NCBI RefSeq assembly: GCF_900105735.1
Contig: NZ_LT629793.1
Location: 6,820,001 to 6,884,000 of the forward strand
Reading direction: 5' to 3'
From: Pseudomonas yamanorum
Lineage (GTDB): Bacteria; Pseudomonadota; Gammaproteobacteria; Pseudomonadales; Pseudomonadaceae
DNA: 64,000 bases
The position numbers and the translations under genes are program-made. The notes below the pieces were generated by a model. The model made no database searches. It was not told where the DNA came from and saw only the letters and a program-made list of their open reading frames with translations. This document shows positions 49,327 through 58,133 of the stretch, in pieces (the stretch's first letter is position 1; the number at the start of each line of letters is the position of its first letter).

Positions 49327-49604
49327 ATTCAGCTTGGCGATCTACACCTGAGATTTATTGCGCAGTAGGACACTCGGTTGCTCACGCATTTGGGTAGAGG
49401 GATGGCACCTTACCGACCTACCTTGACTACCCTTTACTACGTGGCGTTTGGGAACAGCCGCGGGCGAGTTTTTGAGGAGGGGGACTGTTGGAACTCAGGC
49501 TGGGGGAATCCTTTTCAAACCATCCAAAGCATGCCCTCAGATGTGCCCCCAATGTAGCAATCCACTGTAAGTGAATGGAGCTCCATGGTTTGTGGAAAGG
49601 CAAA
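49327..49604. other. Gene-poor right end of the island
   Basis: No gene. It contains a single TGCCCCCAA unit at 49543-49551, the counterpart of the paired C-rich units at att-like copies A and B, about 55 nt left of copy C. Confidence 0.35.
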
Positions 49605-49666
49605 AATGATCAGATCAACAGCCTGCCCGACGCCGCCTAAAGACTCTCAGGGTCGCCAAAAAACAT
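49605..49666 (-). repeat. att-like repeat copy C (3' end of the intact LysR gene)
   Basis: 62 nt colinear with 35294-35355 without gaps, about 82 % identical by eye. It covers the last codons (MFFGDPESL, stop at 49637-49639) of the intact LysR gene and 32 nt beyond. This is the probable attR/attB: insertions here leave the LysR coding end intact. Confidence 0.65.
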
Positions 49667-50551
49667 CTGAATCCTCGACCGCAACCACCGTTCCCCCGGG
49701 TCATTGTCCTGTGACCCACGCCACGCCATGTGCAATTCAAACGTACGCACCGGCAACGGCGGCTCTTCAGCCCGCAACCCACCCGCTGAAGTCAGCGCTT
49801 CAGCGGCATAGTCCGGCACGGTCGCGACAATATCGGTCCCCGCCAGCAACGTCCCCAACCCATTGAACTGCGGCACCGCCAGCACCACATGGCGCTTGCG
49901 GCCCAGTTTCTCCAGTTCTTCATCGAGAAACCCACTCAAATCCCCGGCAAACGACACCAGGGCATGGGGCCGCGCGCAGAAGTCATCCAGGCTCATGGAG
50001 CCCGGCATGCTGTCGGCCCGCAGCAGCATCGGCTTGCTGCGGCGCAGGACCTTGCGCTTGGCGTTGGCCGGCAAGTCGGTGGTGTAGCTCACGCCGATGG
50101 AGATTTCCCCGGAGGCCAGCAGGCCGGGCATCAGGATGTAGTTGACGCGGCGCACCACCAGCACGATGCCGGGCGCTTCGGCCCGCAGGCGCTTGAGCAG
50201 CAGTGGCAGCAGGGCGAATTCGACGTCGTCCGACAGGCCGATGCGGAATACGGCGGTGCTGGTGGCCGGGTCGAACTCCGATGCGCGGCTGACGGCGGTG
50301 GAAATCGAATCCAGGGCCGGGGAGAGCAGGGCGAAGATTTCTACCGCACGGGCCGAAGGCTCCATGCTGCGCCCGGTACGCACGAACAACGGGTCGTCGA
50401 ACAGGCCGCGCAGGCGTGACAACGCCGCGCTGATGGCCGGCTGGCCAAGGAACAATTTCTCGGCAGCGCGGGTCACACTGCGCTCATGCATCAAGGTTTC
50501 GAATACGATCAACAGGTTGAGGTCGACACGACGGAGGTCGTTACGGTTCAT
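49637..50551 (-). CDS. LysR-family transcriptional regulator
   Basis: 304 aa. Residues about 9-68 are the LysR winged helix-turn-helix (LNLLIVFETLMHERSVTRAA, then GQPAISAALSRLRGLFDDPLF). Residues 95-295 are the periplasmic-binding-protein-like effector domain, and the length is typical of the family. It is divergent from the MDR oxidoreductase at 50800 with a 248-nt intergenic region, the usual arrangement when a LysR protein controls its neighbour, and binds its own promoter. The inducer is unknown. Its 3' end is the apparent target of the island insertions. Confidence 0.92.
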   Translation of the reverse strand: MNRNDLRRVDLNLLIVFETLMHERSVTRAAEKLFLGQPAISAALSRLRGLFDDPLFVRTGRSMEPSARAVEIFALLSPALDSISTAVSRASEFDPATSTAVFRIGLSDDVEFALLPLLLKRLRAEAPGIVLVVRRVNYILMPGLLASGEISIGVSYTTDLPANAKRKVLRRSKPMLLRADSMPGSMSLDDFCARPHALVSFAGDLSGFLDEELEKLGRKRHVVLAVPQFNGLGTLLAGTDIVATVPDYAAEALTSAGGLRAEEPPLPVRTFELHMAWRGSQDNDPGERWLRSRIQMFFGDPESL

Positions 50552-50799
50552 CTTGTGTCCCAGGCGGCGTCAGTAAACTTGACGGGAGCGGTCATATAAG
50601 AACAATGACCGGCATGAATCTTACGGGGAAAGGCTGGTACTCTGCACCGGCTAATTCAGTTTTCCTACATGGCCTGGTGCGATTTCCGTATGTGCGGAAT
50701 CAATGACAGGCATGTCGACTATTAACGGCGACCGGTGGTCTTGCTCCGAAAGCCCAGATAGAGTTCATGGCAATAGAGGTTACTTTGACGAGGTTTGCG

Positions 50800-51822
50800 A
50801 TGTCCCGCACGATCCGTTTTCACAAGTTTGGTCCGGCCGAGGTGCTCAAATGCGAAGAGCATGCAGCCGCTAAGCCCGCACCGGGCGAAGTGCAGGTGCG
50901 CGTCGAGGCGATTGGCATCAGCTGGTACGACATTCTCTGGCGCCAGAACCTGGCGTCGTCCCATGCCCGCCTGCCATCCGGCCTGGGCCATGAAATGGCC
51001 GGTGTGGTGGTGGCCGTTGGCGAGAGTGTCGACGACCTGGCGGTGGGTGACAAAGTCGCCAGCTTCCCGGCCGAGAGCCCGAACGATTACCCGGTATACG
51101 GCGAACAGATCGTCCTGCCGCGTTCGGCCCTGACCCGTTACCCGGACGTCTTGAGCCCGATTGAAGCCAGTGTGCACTACACGCCGCTGCTGATTGCTTA
51201 CTTTGCCTACATGGACCTGGCGCGGGTCAAACCCGGGCAATTCGCCCTGGTGACGGACGCCAGTCACTGTGCCGGCCCATCGTTTGTGCAACTGGGCAAA
51301 GCCCTGGGTGTGCGGGTGATTGCCGCCACCAAGACCAGTGATGAGCGCGAATACCTGCTGTCCCTCGGGGCGGAAAAGGTCATCGTTACCGAAGAACAAG
51401 ACCTGCTGATGCAAGTCAACAAGTTCACCGACAACCGCGGCGTAGACGTGGTGTTCGATGGCTTGGGTGGCCCGCAGATGTCGTTGCTGGGTGATGTGCT
51501 GGCACCTCGTGGCAGCCTGGTGCTGTACGGTCTGCAAGGCGGCAACCAGACCCCATTCCCGGCCTGCGCGGCGTTCCAGAAGAATATTCAGTTCTTTGTG
51601 CATTGCATCGGCAACTTCACCGGCAAACCGGAACTGGGCATCATCCAGGACCAGGTGGCCTTGCAGCGAGCCCTGCGTGACATCAATCAACTGACCGCCG
51701 ACAAGGTGCTGATACCGCTGAAGACCACGGTATTTCCCTTCAGTCAGTTCGTTGAAGCACACCGTTATATGGACGAATGCCCGTGCCGCGAACGCGTCGC
51801 CTTGCAGGTAGAAGCTGTTTGA
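50800..51822 (+). CDS. Zinc-type MDR alcohol dehydrogenase / quinone oxidoreductase
   Basis: 340 aa from the ATG at 50800, with GAGG seven bases upstream; an earlier ATG at 50767 has a poorer site. The N-terminal GroES-like fold (HKFGPAEVLKCEEH, then GLGHEMAGVVVAVGESVDDL) and the Rossmann part (LVTDASHCAGPSFVQLGKALG, VDVVFDGLGGPQM) match NAD(P)H-dependent MDR enzymes. The usual GHE and cofactor-binding Gly pattern is present, but zinc-ligand Cys residues are not obvious, so a quinone-oxidoreductase-like, zinc-independent member is likely. It reduces or oxidises an unknown small carbonyl/quinone. The divergent LysR gene is the likely regulator. Confidence 0.9.
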   Translation: MSRTIRFHKFGPAEVLKCEEHAAAKPAPGEVQVRVEAIGISWYDILWRQNLASSHARLPSGLGHEMAGVVVAVGESVDDLAVGDKVASFPAESPNDYPVYGEQIVLPRSALTRYPDVLSPIEASVHYTPLLIAYFAYMDLARVKPGQFALVTDASHCAGPSFVQLGKALGVRVIAATKTSDEREYLLSLGAEKVIVTEEQDLLMQVNKFTDNRGVDVVFDGLGGPQMSLLGDVLAPRGSLVLYGLQGGNQTPFPACAAFQKNIQFFVHCIGNFTGKPELGIIQDQVALQRALRDINQLTADKVLIPLKTTVFPFSQFVEAHRYMDECPCRERVALQVEAV

Positions 51823-52473
51823 TCTGTGGGAATATTCTCAAGAGAGTATTTCTGCCCCCGGGCGCATGGGGCAAATGCGCCATTTGACAGGGCTTAACCT
51901 GCTCACCGCTTGAATCGGGACTTCAACGTTTCAACCCGATAAATCACTTCCCCAACCCCTGACGCCGCCCTGAATCCCAGTGCGGCGTTGTCGTGTCTGG
52001 ACATTCGACACCCCACGGGTGCTCCCATCTGAACTGGTTTTAGCGGCGGTTCTGTATCTGTTAATCACGTCGCAAGTGCTGATAATTGCGCGGTCACTTT
52101 CATCTCAAGGATTGAGCAATGATTGAATATCTGAAATTACTCCGTGCGTCCGTTAAATCCAATAATGCTCTATATGCCCGGCCAGGCGAAAAACTTATAT
52201 TAAAGTTGGTTATGTCGGATGATTCTTTAATTTGTAAGTTAGGACAGAGTAGGAAGTTGTCAGAATATTCCTAAGATTGCCCGTTTTAGCATTGAGCCCC
52301 GAAGCGCGGCGCTTTTCCTGGGCTGGGAGCCCTGAGGCGCGCGTTTTCGGGTATGGCGCGGTGCTAATCTTTCATTGAAGTCACATGTTGCAACGCCCCT
52401 ACAGAAACAACAGGTCGGGCAAACACCGTTAACGGTTGCCCGAAACTGATATTTCAACTCAGGTAGTAGAACT
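51823..52473. other. Intergenic stretch between the MDR gene and the 469-aa gene
   Basis: AATATTCTC-AA-GAGAGTATT (51831-51850) followed by C-rich DNA is a hairpin 8 nt past the MDR stop and a weak terminator candidate. A small open frame lies at 52119-52274. The remaining DNA shows nothing else recognisable. Confidence 0.4.
52119..52274 (+). CDS. Small hypothetical ORF (51 aa)
   Basis: ATG at 52119 with AAGGA nine bases upstream and stop TAA at 52272. The product starts MIEYLKLLRASVKS and has no recognised motif. Codon use is AT-richer than neighbouring genes. It could be a genuine small protein or chance. Confidence 0.35.
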   Translation: MIEYLKLLRASVKSNNALYARPGEKLILKLVMSDDSLICKLGQSRKLSEYS

Positions 52474-53883
52474 ATGAGCGCTATTCACGAGCAAGCCATG
52501 AACTATGTCTATCAACAAGTATTGCAACGCTTGGTAGGGCATTTCTCACGAACAGAACGCACCTCGCTTCAATTATTGATTCAACGCATCGTGGTGGCGG
52601 CAGGTGGCATGGAGCGGATCGGTGAATACAAGGTGCTGCTGGCTCACGGTACGGGGGCTGGCACCAGTTACGCCTTGACCTTGCTGCGGGCGGCACAACT
52701 GACACTCGCGGGCCGGGCGCCGCGGACCTTTCAATTGCGCGTCGCCACCTTGCGCCATGCCGGCATGACGCAATCGGCGCTGGACACGTTGCATCGCGGC
52801 TACAGCGCACTGTTTATGCATGACGATCCGCGTGTCGAACTGTTGATGGTGGAAAACCAGGAAGTGTTGCCGTTCAATCAGCTGCGGCCGGCCTCCGGCA
52901 CTGCGCGCGACGCCAGCCGGCGCAACATGCTGATGGTGGGGCACCTGACCTCGGGCGATCTTCGCCAGACCTTGTGCAACGACGCCTATCTGGCCCTTGG
53001 CGACTTTTACCAGCGTGTGACCACGTGGAATGGCGGCGTGCATGCATTGGTCAGCGGTGATTCCGCGCGCAAGCAACGCGAGTACCTTGCGTGGCTGAAA
53101 AAAGCCGCGCTGGCGGCCGGGGTAGAGGTCCCGGCCCGCCAGCCCCTGATGCTCAGCGGGCTGTTTGCGCGCATGGATGAGTGGAGTCACGCTTATTACT
53201 GCGACGTCTACGGTGAGCACTACGATGTCGTCGATATGTCTGAAAAGGACAATCACCGCCACATGGCCTACATCTGCATGGCAGACCTGATGGCGGCGGC
53301 CGAGTACCCGTCCGGCCCGCTATTGCGGCAGTTTCTGGACTATAAACCCGACGATTTTGGCTTCCATTTCAGCCACACGACCTACGCGAACCCAATGTTG
53401 ATGGCCCATCTGCGAGGCTTGCAGGCCGAGTGCCTGCGGGAACTGGACTACGAGGAGGGCGCCTTGGGCTTTGTGCAGCAGGCCTTGCTGTTCATGCGCC
53501 GCAAGCAGATTCCCGAACCTATGATTGCCCAGGCTGCCACCCCGGAAGGCCGCGCCTTGTCCGCGGGCTATGCCCAGGCGCTGTTCGGGCTGGATGAAAG
53601 CCAACTGAGCTGCCTGATGTTTTCGCCGTTTATCCGTCACGGCGAGCGCCTCGAGAGCTTTTTGCGCCAGTGCCACCCCGGCATGCTGGTGGCACTTCCC
53701 GAGCTGCACAAGGCGCTGCAAGGCAAACCGGTGGCCGAGATGCTGGTGCAATGGGCTGTCGACATCAGCGGGCTGCCGATCCACCTGCTGCAGCACCTCT
53801 ATCGCAAACGGCCGGCCACCGCGGTTCCGTGTGCGGCCGCAGCCCCGCAGCAAGGCGCGCCTGCCATGGCAACCGGGCGTTAA
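52474..53883 (+). CDS. Conserved hypothetical protein, upstream partner of a MocR regulator
   Basis: 469 aa from the ATG at 52474. I recognise no family. The N-terminal 170 residues contain a glycine-rich turn HGTGAGTSYALTLL near residue 58, which superficially resembles a nucleotide-binding loop without the lysine of a P-loop. The rest is helix-rich, with a His/Asp/Glu-containing stretch MSEKDNHRHMAYICMADL near 256-273. No signal peptide or membrane segment. The MocR regulator starts 24 nt downstream in the same direction, so it may be regulated by or linked to that protein. Codon usage fits the core genome. Confidence 0.75.
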   Translation: MSAIHEQAMNYVYQQVLQRLVGHFSRTERTSLQLLIQRIVVAAGGMERIGEYKVLLAHGTGAGTSYALTLLRAAQLTLAGRAPRTFQLRVATLRHAGMTQSALDTLHRGYSALFMHDDPRVELLMVENQEVLPFNQLRPASGTARDASRRNMLMVGHLTSGDLRQTLCNDAYLALGDFYQRVTTWNGGVHALVSGDSARKQREYLAWLKKAALAAGVEVPARQPLMLSGLFARMDEWSHAYYCDVYGEHYDVVDMSEKDNHRHMAYICMADLMAAAEYPSGPLLRQFLDYKPDDFGFHFSHTTYANPMLMAHLRGLQAECLRELDYEEGALGFVQQALLFMRRKQIPEPMIAQAATPEGRALSAGYAQALFGLDESQLSCLMFSPFIRHGERLESFLRQCHPGMLVALPELHKALQGKPVAEMLVQWAVDISGLPIHLLQHLYRKRPATAVPCAAAAPQQGAPAMATGR

Positions 53884-53907
53884 CGGGGTGACGGCGGGTG
53901 AGCAGCG

Positions 53908-55320
53908 ATGAACCTCAAGGACGACAGGCAAACCGACTTCGCCTACCAGGCGGTGTATCGCTACATGATCAACCTCATCAACGAGGTTGGTACCGATGCC
54001 CGGGTAAAGTTGCCATCATTGCGGCAATTATCGGAGCGCCTGAACGTGTCGATCTCGACCATTCAATACGCGTACTCGTTGCTGGAAAAGGAGGGCCGGG
54101 TCTATTCGGTGGCCAAGTCGGGCTACTACGCCTGGCCGGTATTGAATAAACCGCCAGGCAGTAGCGGTGGTGATCTGCTGGAGCGCCTCTACGCCGGTGC
54201 GCGGCGCCCGGGAATGCGGGTGCTCAGCGCCGATGAACCGGCACTTGGGGCGTCTTTGGACGGTGCACTGTTGCTGCTGGAGCGCGAACTGTTACGTCAC
54301 TACCCGCGTCATCTGCAGCCATGGTCGCAGCCGTGCGGCGTCTGGGAGCTGCGCGCGGCGCTGGCAGCGCGTTATACCTCGTCGCCCACCCGCTGCTGGC
54401 AGGCGGATGAGGTGTACATCGGTGCCGATCTGCGCGGGGTGCTGGAGATCCTGATTGAGGTGCTGGGGCTCAAGGGCGCGGCGGTCATCGTGGAATCGCC
54501 CTGTGACTGGTTGATCCTGCGCTTGTTGCAGGGCGCGGGCGTGAAGGTCCTTGAACTGCCGTTCACGGCCGACGGCGGGCTGAACCTGGAGCTGCTCGAG
54601 CAAATGCTCGGCAATGAGCCGGTTCAACTGGCGCTGCTCTCCTCGGGCGTCAGCCTGCCGTCCGGCATCGTCCTGCCCACCCATGACCGCCTGCAGTTGG
54701 TACGGTTGCTGAACCGGCATGACTGCTGGTTGTTAGAAAATGACAGCCATGGCGAGTTGGGCTTTGAGCAGCCGACCACCGCCTTGCGTGACCTGGCCAA
54801 CCCCGAGCGGCTGATGGTGTTTTCCACCTTCGAAAAAATGCTCGGGCCCGAAGCGCCGTTTGGCTATTTGTTGTCCCGCCACTTGAGCGGCGAGCTGCAA
54901 CGTCAGTTCCTGCTGCGTGAATTCCGGCTGTCCTCCATCCGCCAGCGGGCGATTGCGCGGCTCTATCTCAGCGGGCGGATCGACCAGCACCTGCGGGAGT
55001 TGCGACCGAAACTCAACGAGCAGTCCCGACTGATGAACCAGCATCTGGAGGAGCATCTGGGGGAGCAGGTGAGCTACCGAATGCCTGCCGCTGGCGCCAC
55101 CTTCTGGTTGCGCTCAACGGCGGTGGTGGACATGCGCCAGGTGTTCCAGCGCCTGCTCACCCGGCAGGTGGTGATTGCGCCGGGAGAGCTGTTCAGCATC
55201 AGCGGCCTGCACCGCCAGCACCTGCGGCTGAGCCATACCTTCGACGGGGCGCATCACCTGGAAAACGCCCTGGATGAGCTGGCCCAGGCGTTGAGGCAGG
55301 CACAGACCGGAGTCGAATGA
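53908..55320 (+). CDS. MocR-type (GntR-HTH/aminotransferase-like) regulator
   Basis: 470 aa. Residues about 15-85 form a GntR winged helix-turn-helix (LPSLRQLSERLNVSISTIQYAYS), followed by a fold-type-I aminotransferase-like domain. The PLP-binding Lys lies in FSTFEKMLGPEAPFGYL near residue 310, preceded by ENDSHGELGF, the Asp/aromatic contact region. MocR regulators bind PLP and control vitamin-B6, GABA, or amine metabolism genes; the target here cannot be told. The ATG is 24 nt after the 469-aa gene, which suggests a functional link. Confidence 0.88.
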   Translation: MNLKDDRQTDFAYQAVYRYMINLINEVGTDARVKLPSLRQLSERLNVSISTIQYAYSLLEKEGRVYSVAKSGYYAWPVLNKPPGSSGGDLLERLYAGARRPGMRVLSADEPALGASLDGALLLLERELLRHYPRHLQPWSQPCGVWELRAALAARYTSSPTRCWQADEVYIGADLRGVLEILIEVLGLKGAAVIVESPCDWLILRLLQGAGVKVLELPFTADGGLNLELLEQMLGNEPVQLALLSSGVSLPSGIVLPTHDRLQLVRLLNRHDCWLLENDSHGELGFEQPTTALRDLANPERLMVFSTFEKMLGPEAPFGYLLSRHLSGELQRQFLLREFRLSSIRQRAIARLYLSGRIDQHLRELRPKLNEQSRLMNQHLEEHLGEQVSYRMPAAGATFWLRSTAVVDMRQVFQRLLTRQVVIAPGELFSISGLHRQHLRLSHTFDGAHHLENALDELAQALRQAQTGVE

Positions 55321-55419
55321 AATTTCACTGATTGTTGTAGGATTTATAACGTCGCGGAGCAGTCCAACTCTCAGTAAACTGCACTTTTTTCCGAATCCTT
55401 CTCTTTCAGAGGTTTATGC

Positions 55420-57063
55420 ATGACTCTCAGTCCTTTTGCGGGCAAGCCGGCACCAGCTCAACTGCTGGTAGACATCCCGCGACTGGTAACGGCCTATTAC
55501 ACCGGCCAGCCTGATGCAGCGATCTCCACCCAGCGTGTCGCCTTTGGTACCTCCGGGCACCGCGGCAGCTCGTTCGACCTGAGCTTCAATGAATGGCACG
55601 TGCTTGCCATCAGCCAGGCCATTTGCCTTTACCGTGAAGCCCAAGGCATCAACGGCCCGCTGTTTGTCGGCCTGGACACTCACGCGCTGTCGACGCCTGC
55701 CGGCGCCAGCGCCCTGGAAGTGCTGGCGGCCAATGGCGTGCACGTGATGCTGGCCGAGGGCGACGAGTACACCCCGACACCGGCGATTTCCCACGCCATT
55801 ATTTGCTACAACCGTGGCCGCACCAGCGGCCTGGCCGACGGCATCGTGATCACGCCGTCCCATAACCCACCGCAAAGCGGCGGCTACAAGTACAACCCGC
55901 CGAATGGCGGCCCGGCCGATACCCACATCACCAAGTGGATCGAAGCCAAGGCCAACGAGCTGCTGGCCAATAAGCTGGCCGGGGTCAAGCGCATCACCCA
56001 TGCCCAGGCCCTGAAGGCCGACACGACCCATCGTCACGACTACCTCAACACCTACGTGGCCGACCTGGTCAACGTCATCGACTTTGATGCGATCCGCAGT
56101 TCAGGCCTGCGCCTGGGCGTTGATCCACTGGGCGGAGCAGGGGTGCGCTACTGGTCGGCCATTGCCGAGCATCACCGTCTGAACCTGGACGTGGTGAACA
56201 CCGAAGTCGACGCTACGTTCCGCTTCATGAGCGTTGACTGGGACGGCCAGATTCGCATGGACCCGTCCTCCAGCTACGCGATGCAAGGCTTGATCGGCCT
56301 CAAGGACCGCTTCGACGTGGCCTTCGCCTGCGACCCGGACCACGACCGCCATGGCATCGTGACGCCATCCGGTGGCCTGCTGGCGCCGAACAACTACCTC
56401 GCCGTGTCCATCGATTACCTGTTCCAGAACCGCCCTGAGTGGCGTGCTGATGCTGCCGTGGGCAAGACCGTGGTCAGCAGCGGCCTGATCGACCGGGTGG
56501 CCAAGCGCATCGGCCGTCGCCTGTACGAAGTGCCGGTGGGCTTCAAGTGGTTTGCGGACGGGCTGTTCGAGGGTTCGTTGGGTTTTGGCGGCGAAGAAAG
56601 CGCCGGTGCGTCGTTCCTGCGCAAGGACGGCAGCGTCTGGAGCACCGACAAGGACGGTTTGATCCCGGCGCTGCTGGCTGCCGAAATGACGGCGCGCAAA
56701 GGCCAGGACCCAAGCCAGATCTATCGTGGGCTGACTGACGCGTTGGGCGAACCGTTCGCCATTCGTGTGGATGCCAAGGCCACCCCGGCGCAGAAGGCCC
56801 TGCTGGGCAAGCTGTCGCCGGACCAGGTGACTTCCACGCAGTTGGCGGGGGAAAGCATCCAGCAGATCCTCAGCCATGCGCCGGGTAACGACCAGGCGAT
56901 TGGCGGGCTGAAGGTCATGACTGAAAACGGCTGGTTTGCCGCACGGCCATCGGGTACTGAAGACATCTACAAGATCTACGCCGAGAGCTTTATCGGTGAT
57001 GATCACCTCAAGCAGCTGGTGGAAGAGGCGCAGGTGTTGGTGGACGGGGCGATCTCCCAGTAA
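55420..57063 (+). CDS. pgm: Alpha-D-glucose-specific phosphoglucomutase
   Basis: 547 aa, the usual length for bacterial Pgm. It interconverts glucose-1-phosphate and glucose-6-phosphate in glycogen/sugar-nucleotide metabolism. Motifs in order are [12 protein letters not shown] (near 40), the phosphoserine loop [11 protein letters not shown] (near 147), the Mg2+ loop DPDHDRHG (near 307), GEESAGASF (near 388) and the phosphate loop [14 protein letters not shown] (near 510). The start has AGAGG six bases upstream. It is likely monocistronic with the REPIN at 57095-57181 after the stop. Confidence 0.97.
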   Translation: MTLSPFAGKPAPAQLLVDIPRLVTAYYTGQPDAAISTQRVAFGTSGHRGSSFDLSFNEWHVLAISQAICLYREAQGINGPLFVGLDTHALSTPAGASALEVLAANGVHVMLAEGDEYTPTPAISHAIICYNRGRTSGLADGIVITPSHNPPQSGGYKYNPPNGGPADTHITKWIEAKANELLANKLAGVKRITHAQALKADTTHRHDYLNTYVADLVNVIDFDAIRSSGLRLGVDPLGGAGVRYWSAIAEHHRLNLDVVNTEVDATFRFMSVDWDGQIRMDPSSSYAMQGLIGLKDRFDVAFACDPDHDRHGIVTPSGGLLAPNNYLAVSIDYLFQNRPEWRADAAVGKTVVSSGLIDRVAKRIGRRLYEVPVGFKWFADGLFEGSLGFGGEESAGASFLRKDGSVWSTDKDGLIPALLAAEMTARKGQDPSQIYRGLTDALGEPFAIRVDAKATPAQKALLGKLSPDQVTSTQLAGESIQQILSHAPGNDQAIGGLKVMTENGWFAARPSGTEDIYKIYAESFIGDDHLKQLVEEAQVLVDGAISQ

Positions 57064-57094
57064 CACCACGGCCAAAATGTGGTAGCCAGGCTTT

Positions 57095-57181
57095 TGTGGG
57101 AGCTGGCTTGCCTGCGATGCAGTCAACTGGGTCTTTCAGCCATACCGAGTTGATGCTATCGCAGGCAAGCCAGCTCCCACA
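57095..57181. repeat. REPIN-type inverted repeat after pgm
   Basis: A perfect 24-bp inverted repeat (57095-57118 and 57158-57181), TGTGGGAGCTGGCTTGCCTG and its complement, encloses a 39-nt loop. This is the usual REP sequence of fluorescent pseudomonads. Since it lies between convergent genes (pgm and the pirin gene), it may also act as a bidirectional terminator. Confidence 0.8.
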
Positions 57182-57219
57182 TAAAGCTCATTACCCATTG
57201 GATGTGTGAGCTTGCGAAT

Positions 57220-57915
57220 TCAGGCCAGGTCGACCAACACGATCTCACTGTCCTCAACCGCCGTCACCCGCAACACCTGCTCATCCTCAACTGCCACACC
57301 GTCTCGAGCGTGTGCGCGCAAGCCATTGACTTCAATCACTCCGGTGGCTGGTACCAGATACGCCCGACGCCCATTGTCCAGCCGATACTCGGCACTTTCA
57401 CCAGCTTTCAAATTGGCCGCTACCAGCCGGGCATCCGCACGAATGCGCAGGCTTTCGCTGTCTCCTGCCTTGCCACTGGCCAGGGTCACAAAACCTTCGC
57501 GGTCACCCTTAGGAAAAGGCTTGGCGCCCCACGACGGCGGCAAACCGGCCTCGTTTGGAATAATCCAGATCTGGAAAATCTTGGTCGGCGTGGCTTCCAG
57601 GTTGTATTCGCTGTGGGCGATCCCGGTGCCAGCGCTCATCACCTGGACATCGCCAGCCTCGGTGCGGCCCTTGTTGCCCAGGTTGTCGGCATGGCTGATG
57701 GCGCCTTCACGCACATAGGTGATGATTTCCATGTCCCGGTGCGCGTGCTGAGGGAACCCGGTGCCCGGTGCGATGAGGTCATCGTTCCATACCCGCAGGT
57801 TGCCCCAATGCATGCGCTTGGGGTCGTGGTATTCGGCGAAGGAAAAGTGGTGGTGAGCGTCCAGCCAACCGTGATTGGCGCCGCCCAGGGTGTTGAAAGG
57901 TCGAAGTTCAAGCAT
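57220..57915 (-). CDS. Pirin family protein (YhhW-like)
   Basis: 231 aa. A cupin-type bicupin with the pirin motif FPQHAHRDMEIITYVREGAISH near residues 54-73 (His residues bind the metal), then GIAHSEYN near 100. YhhW-type pirins have quercetin 2,3-dioxygenase activity in some species; the physiological substrate is unknown. AGGAGA lies close before the ATG at 57915. It is convergent with pgm. Confidence 0.9.
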   Translation of the reverse strand: MLELRPFNTLGGANHGWLDAHHHFSFAEYHDPKRMHWGNLRVWNDDLIAPGTGFPQHAHRDMEIITYVREGAISHADNLGNKGRTEAGDVQVMSAGTGIAHSEYNLEATPTKIFQIWIIPNEAGLPPSWGAKPFPKGDREGFVTLASGKAGDSESLRIRADARLVAANLKAGESAEYRLDNGRRAYLVPATGVIEVNGLRAHARDGVAVEDEQVLRVTAVEDSEIVLVDLA

Positions 57916-58133
57916 GATCGTCTCCTGTGGATGGGAGCCATGATCCAGCAGCGCCAGATCGATAAAAAGCGTAAAAAATGCTGGATTCCTATCGAATGCT
58001 TCGATGCCGATCCTAAGGACCTGTCTTCACTTCATCGCCTAACTGCATGAGCGCAAAGCAATTGGCTGGAACTGTGGGGCATTTGCGGCGACCATAGGGC
58101 TCTTGTCCGAGTTAACGCATTGCAGGAGTCCGC

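Noticed and set aside
50722..51762. Minus-strand frame of 346 codons opposite the MDR gene
   Set aside because: Gln/His/Arg-rich shadow of the enzyme gene, with no motif.
56101..57126. Minus-strand frame of 341 codons opposite pgm
   Set aside because: Shadow of a clear Pgm gene with unnatural composition.
57095..57181. CRISPR or tRNA-like structure in the pgm downstream repeat
   Set aside because: A single inverted repeat with a REP consensus; no repeated units or cloverleaf.
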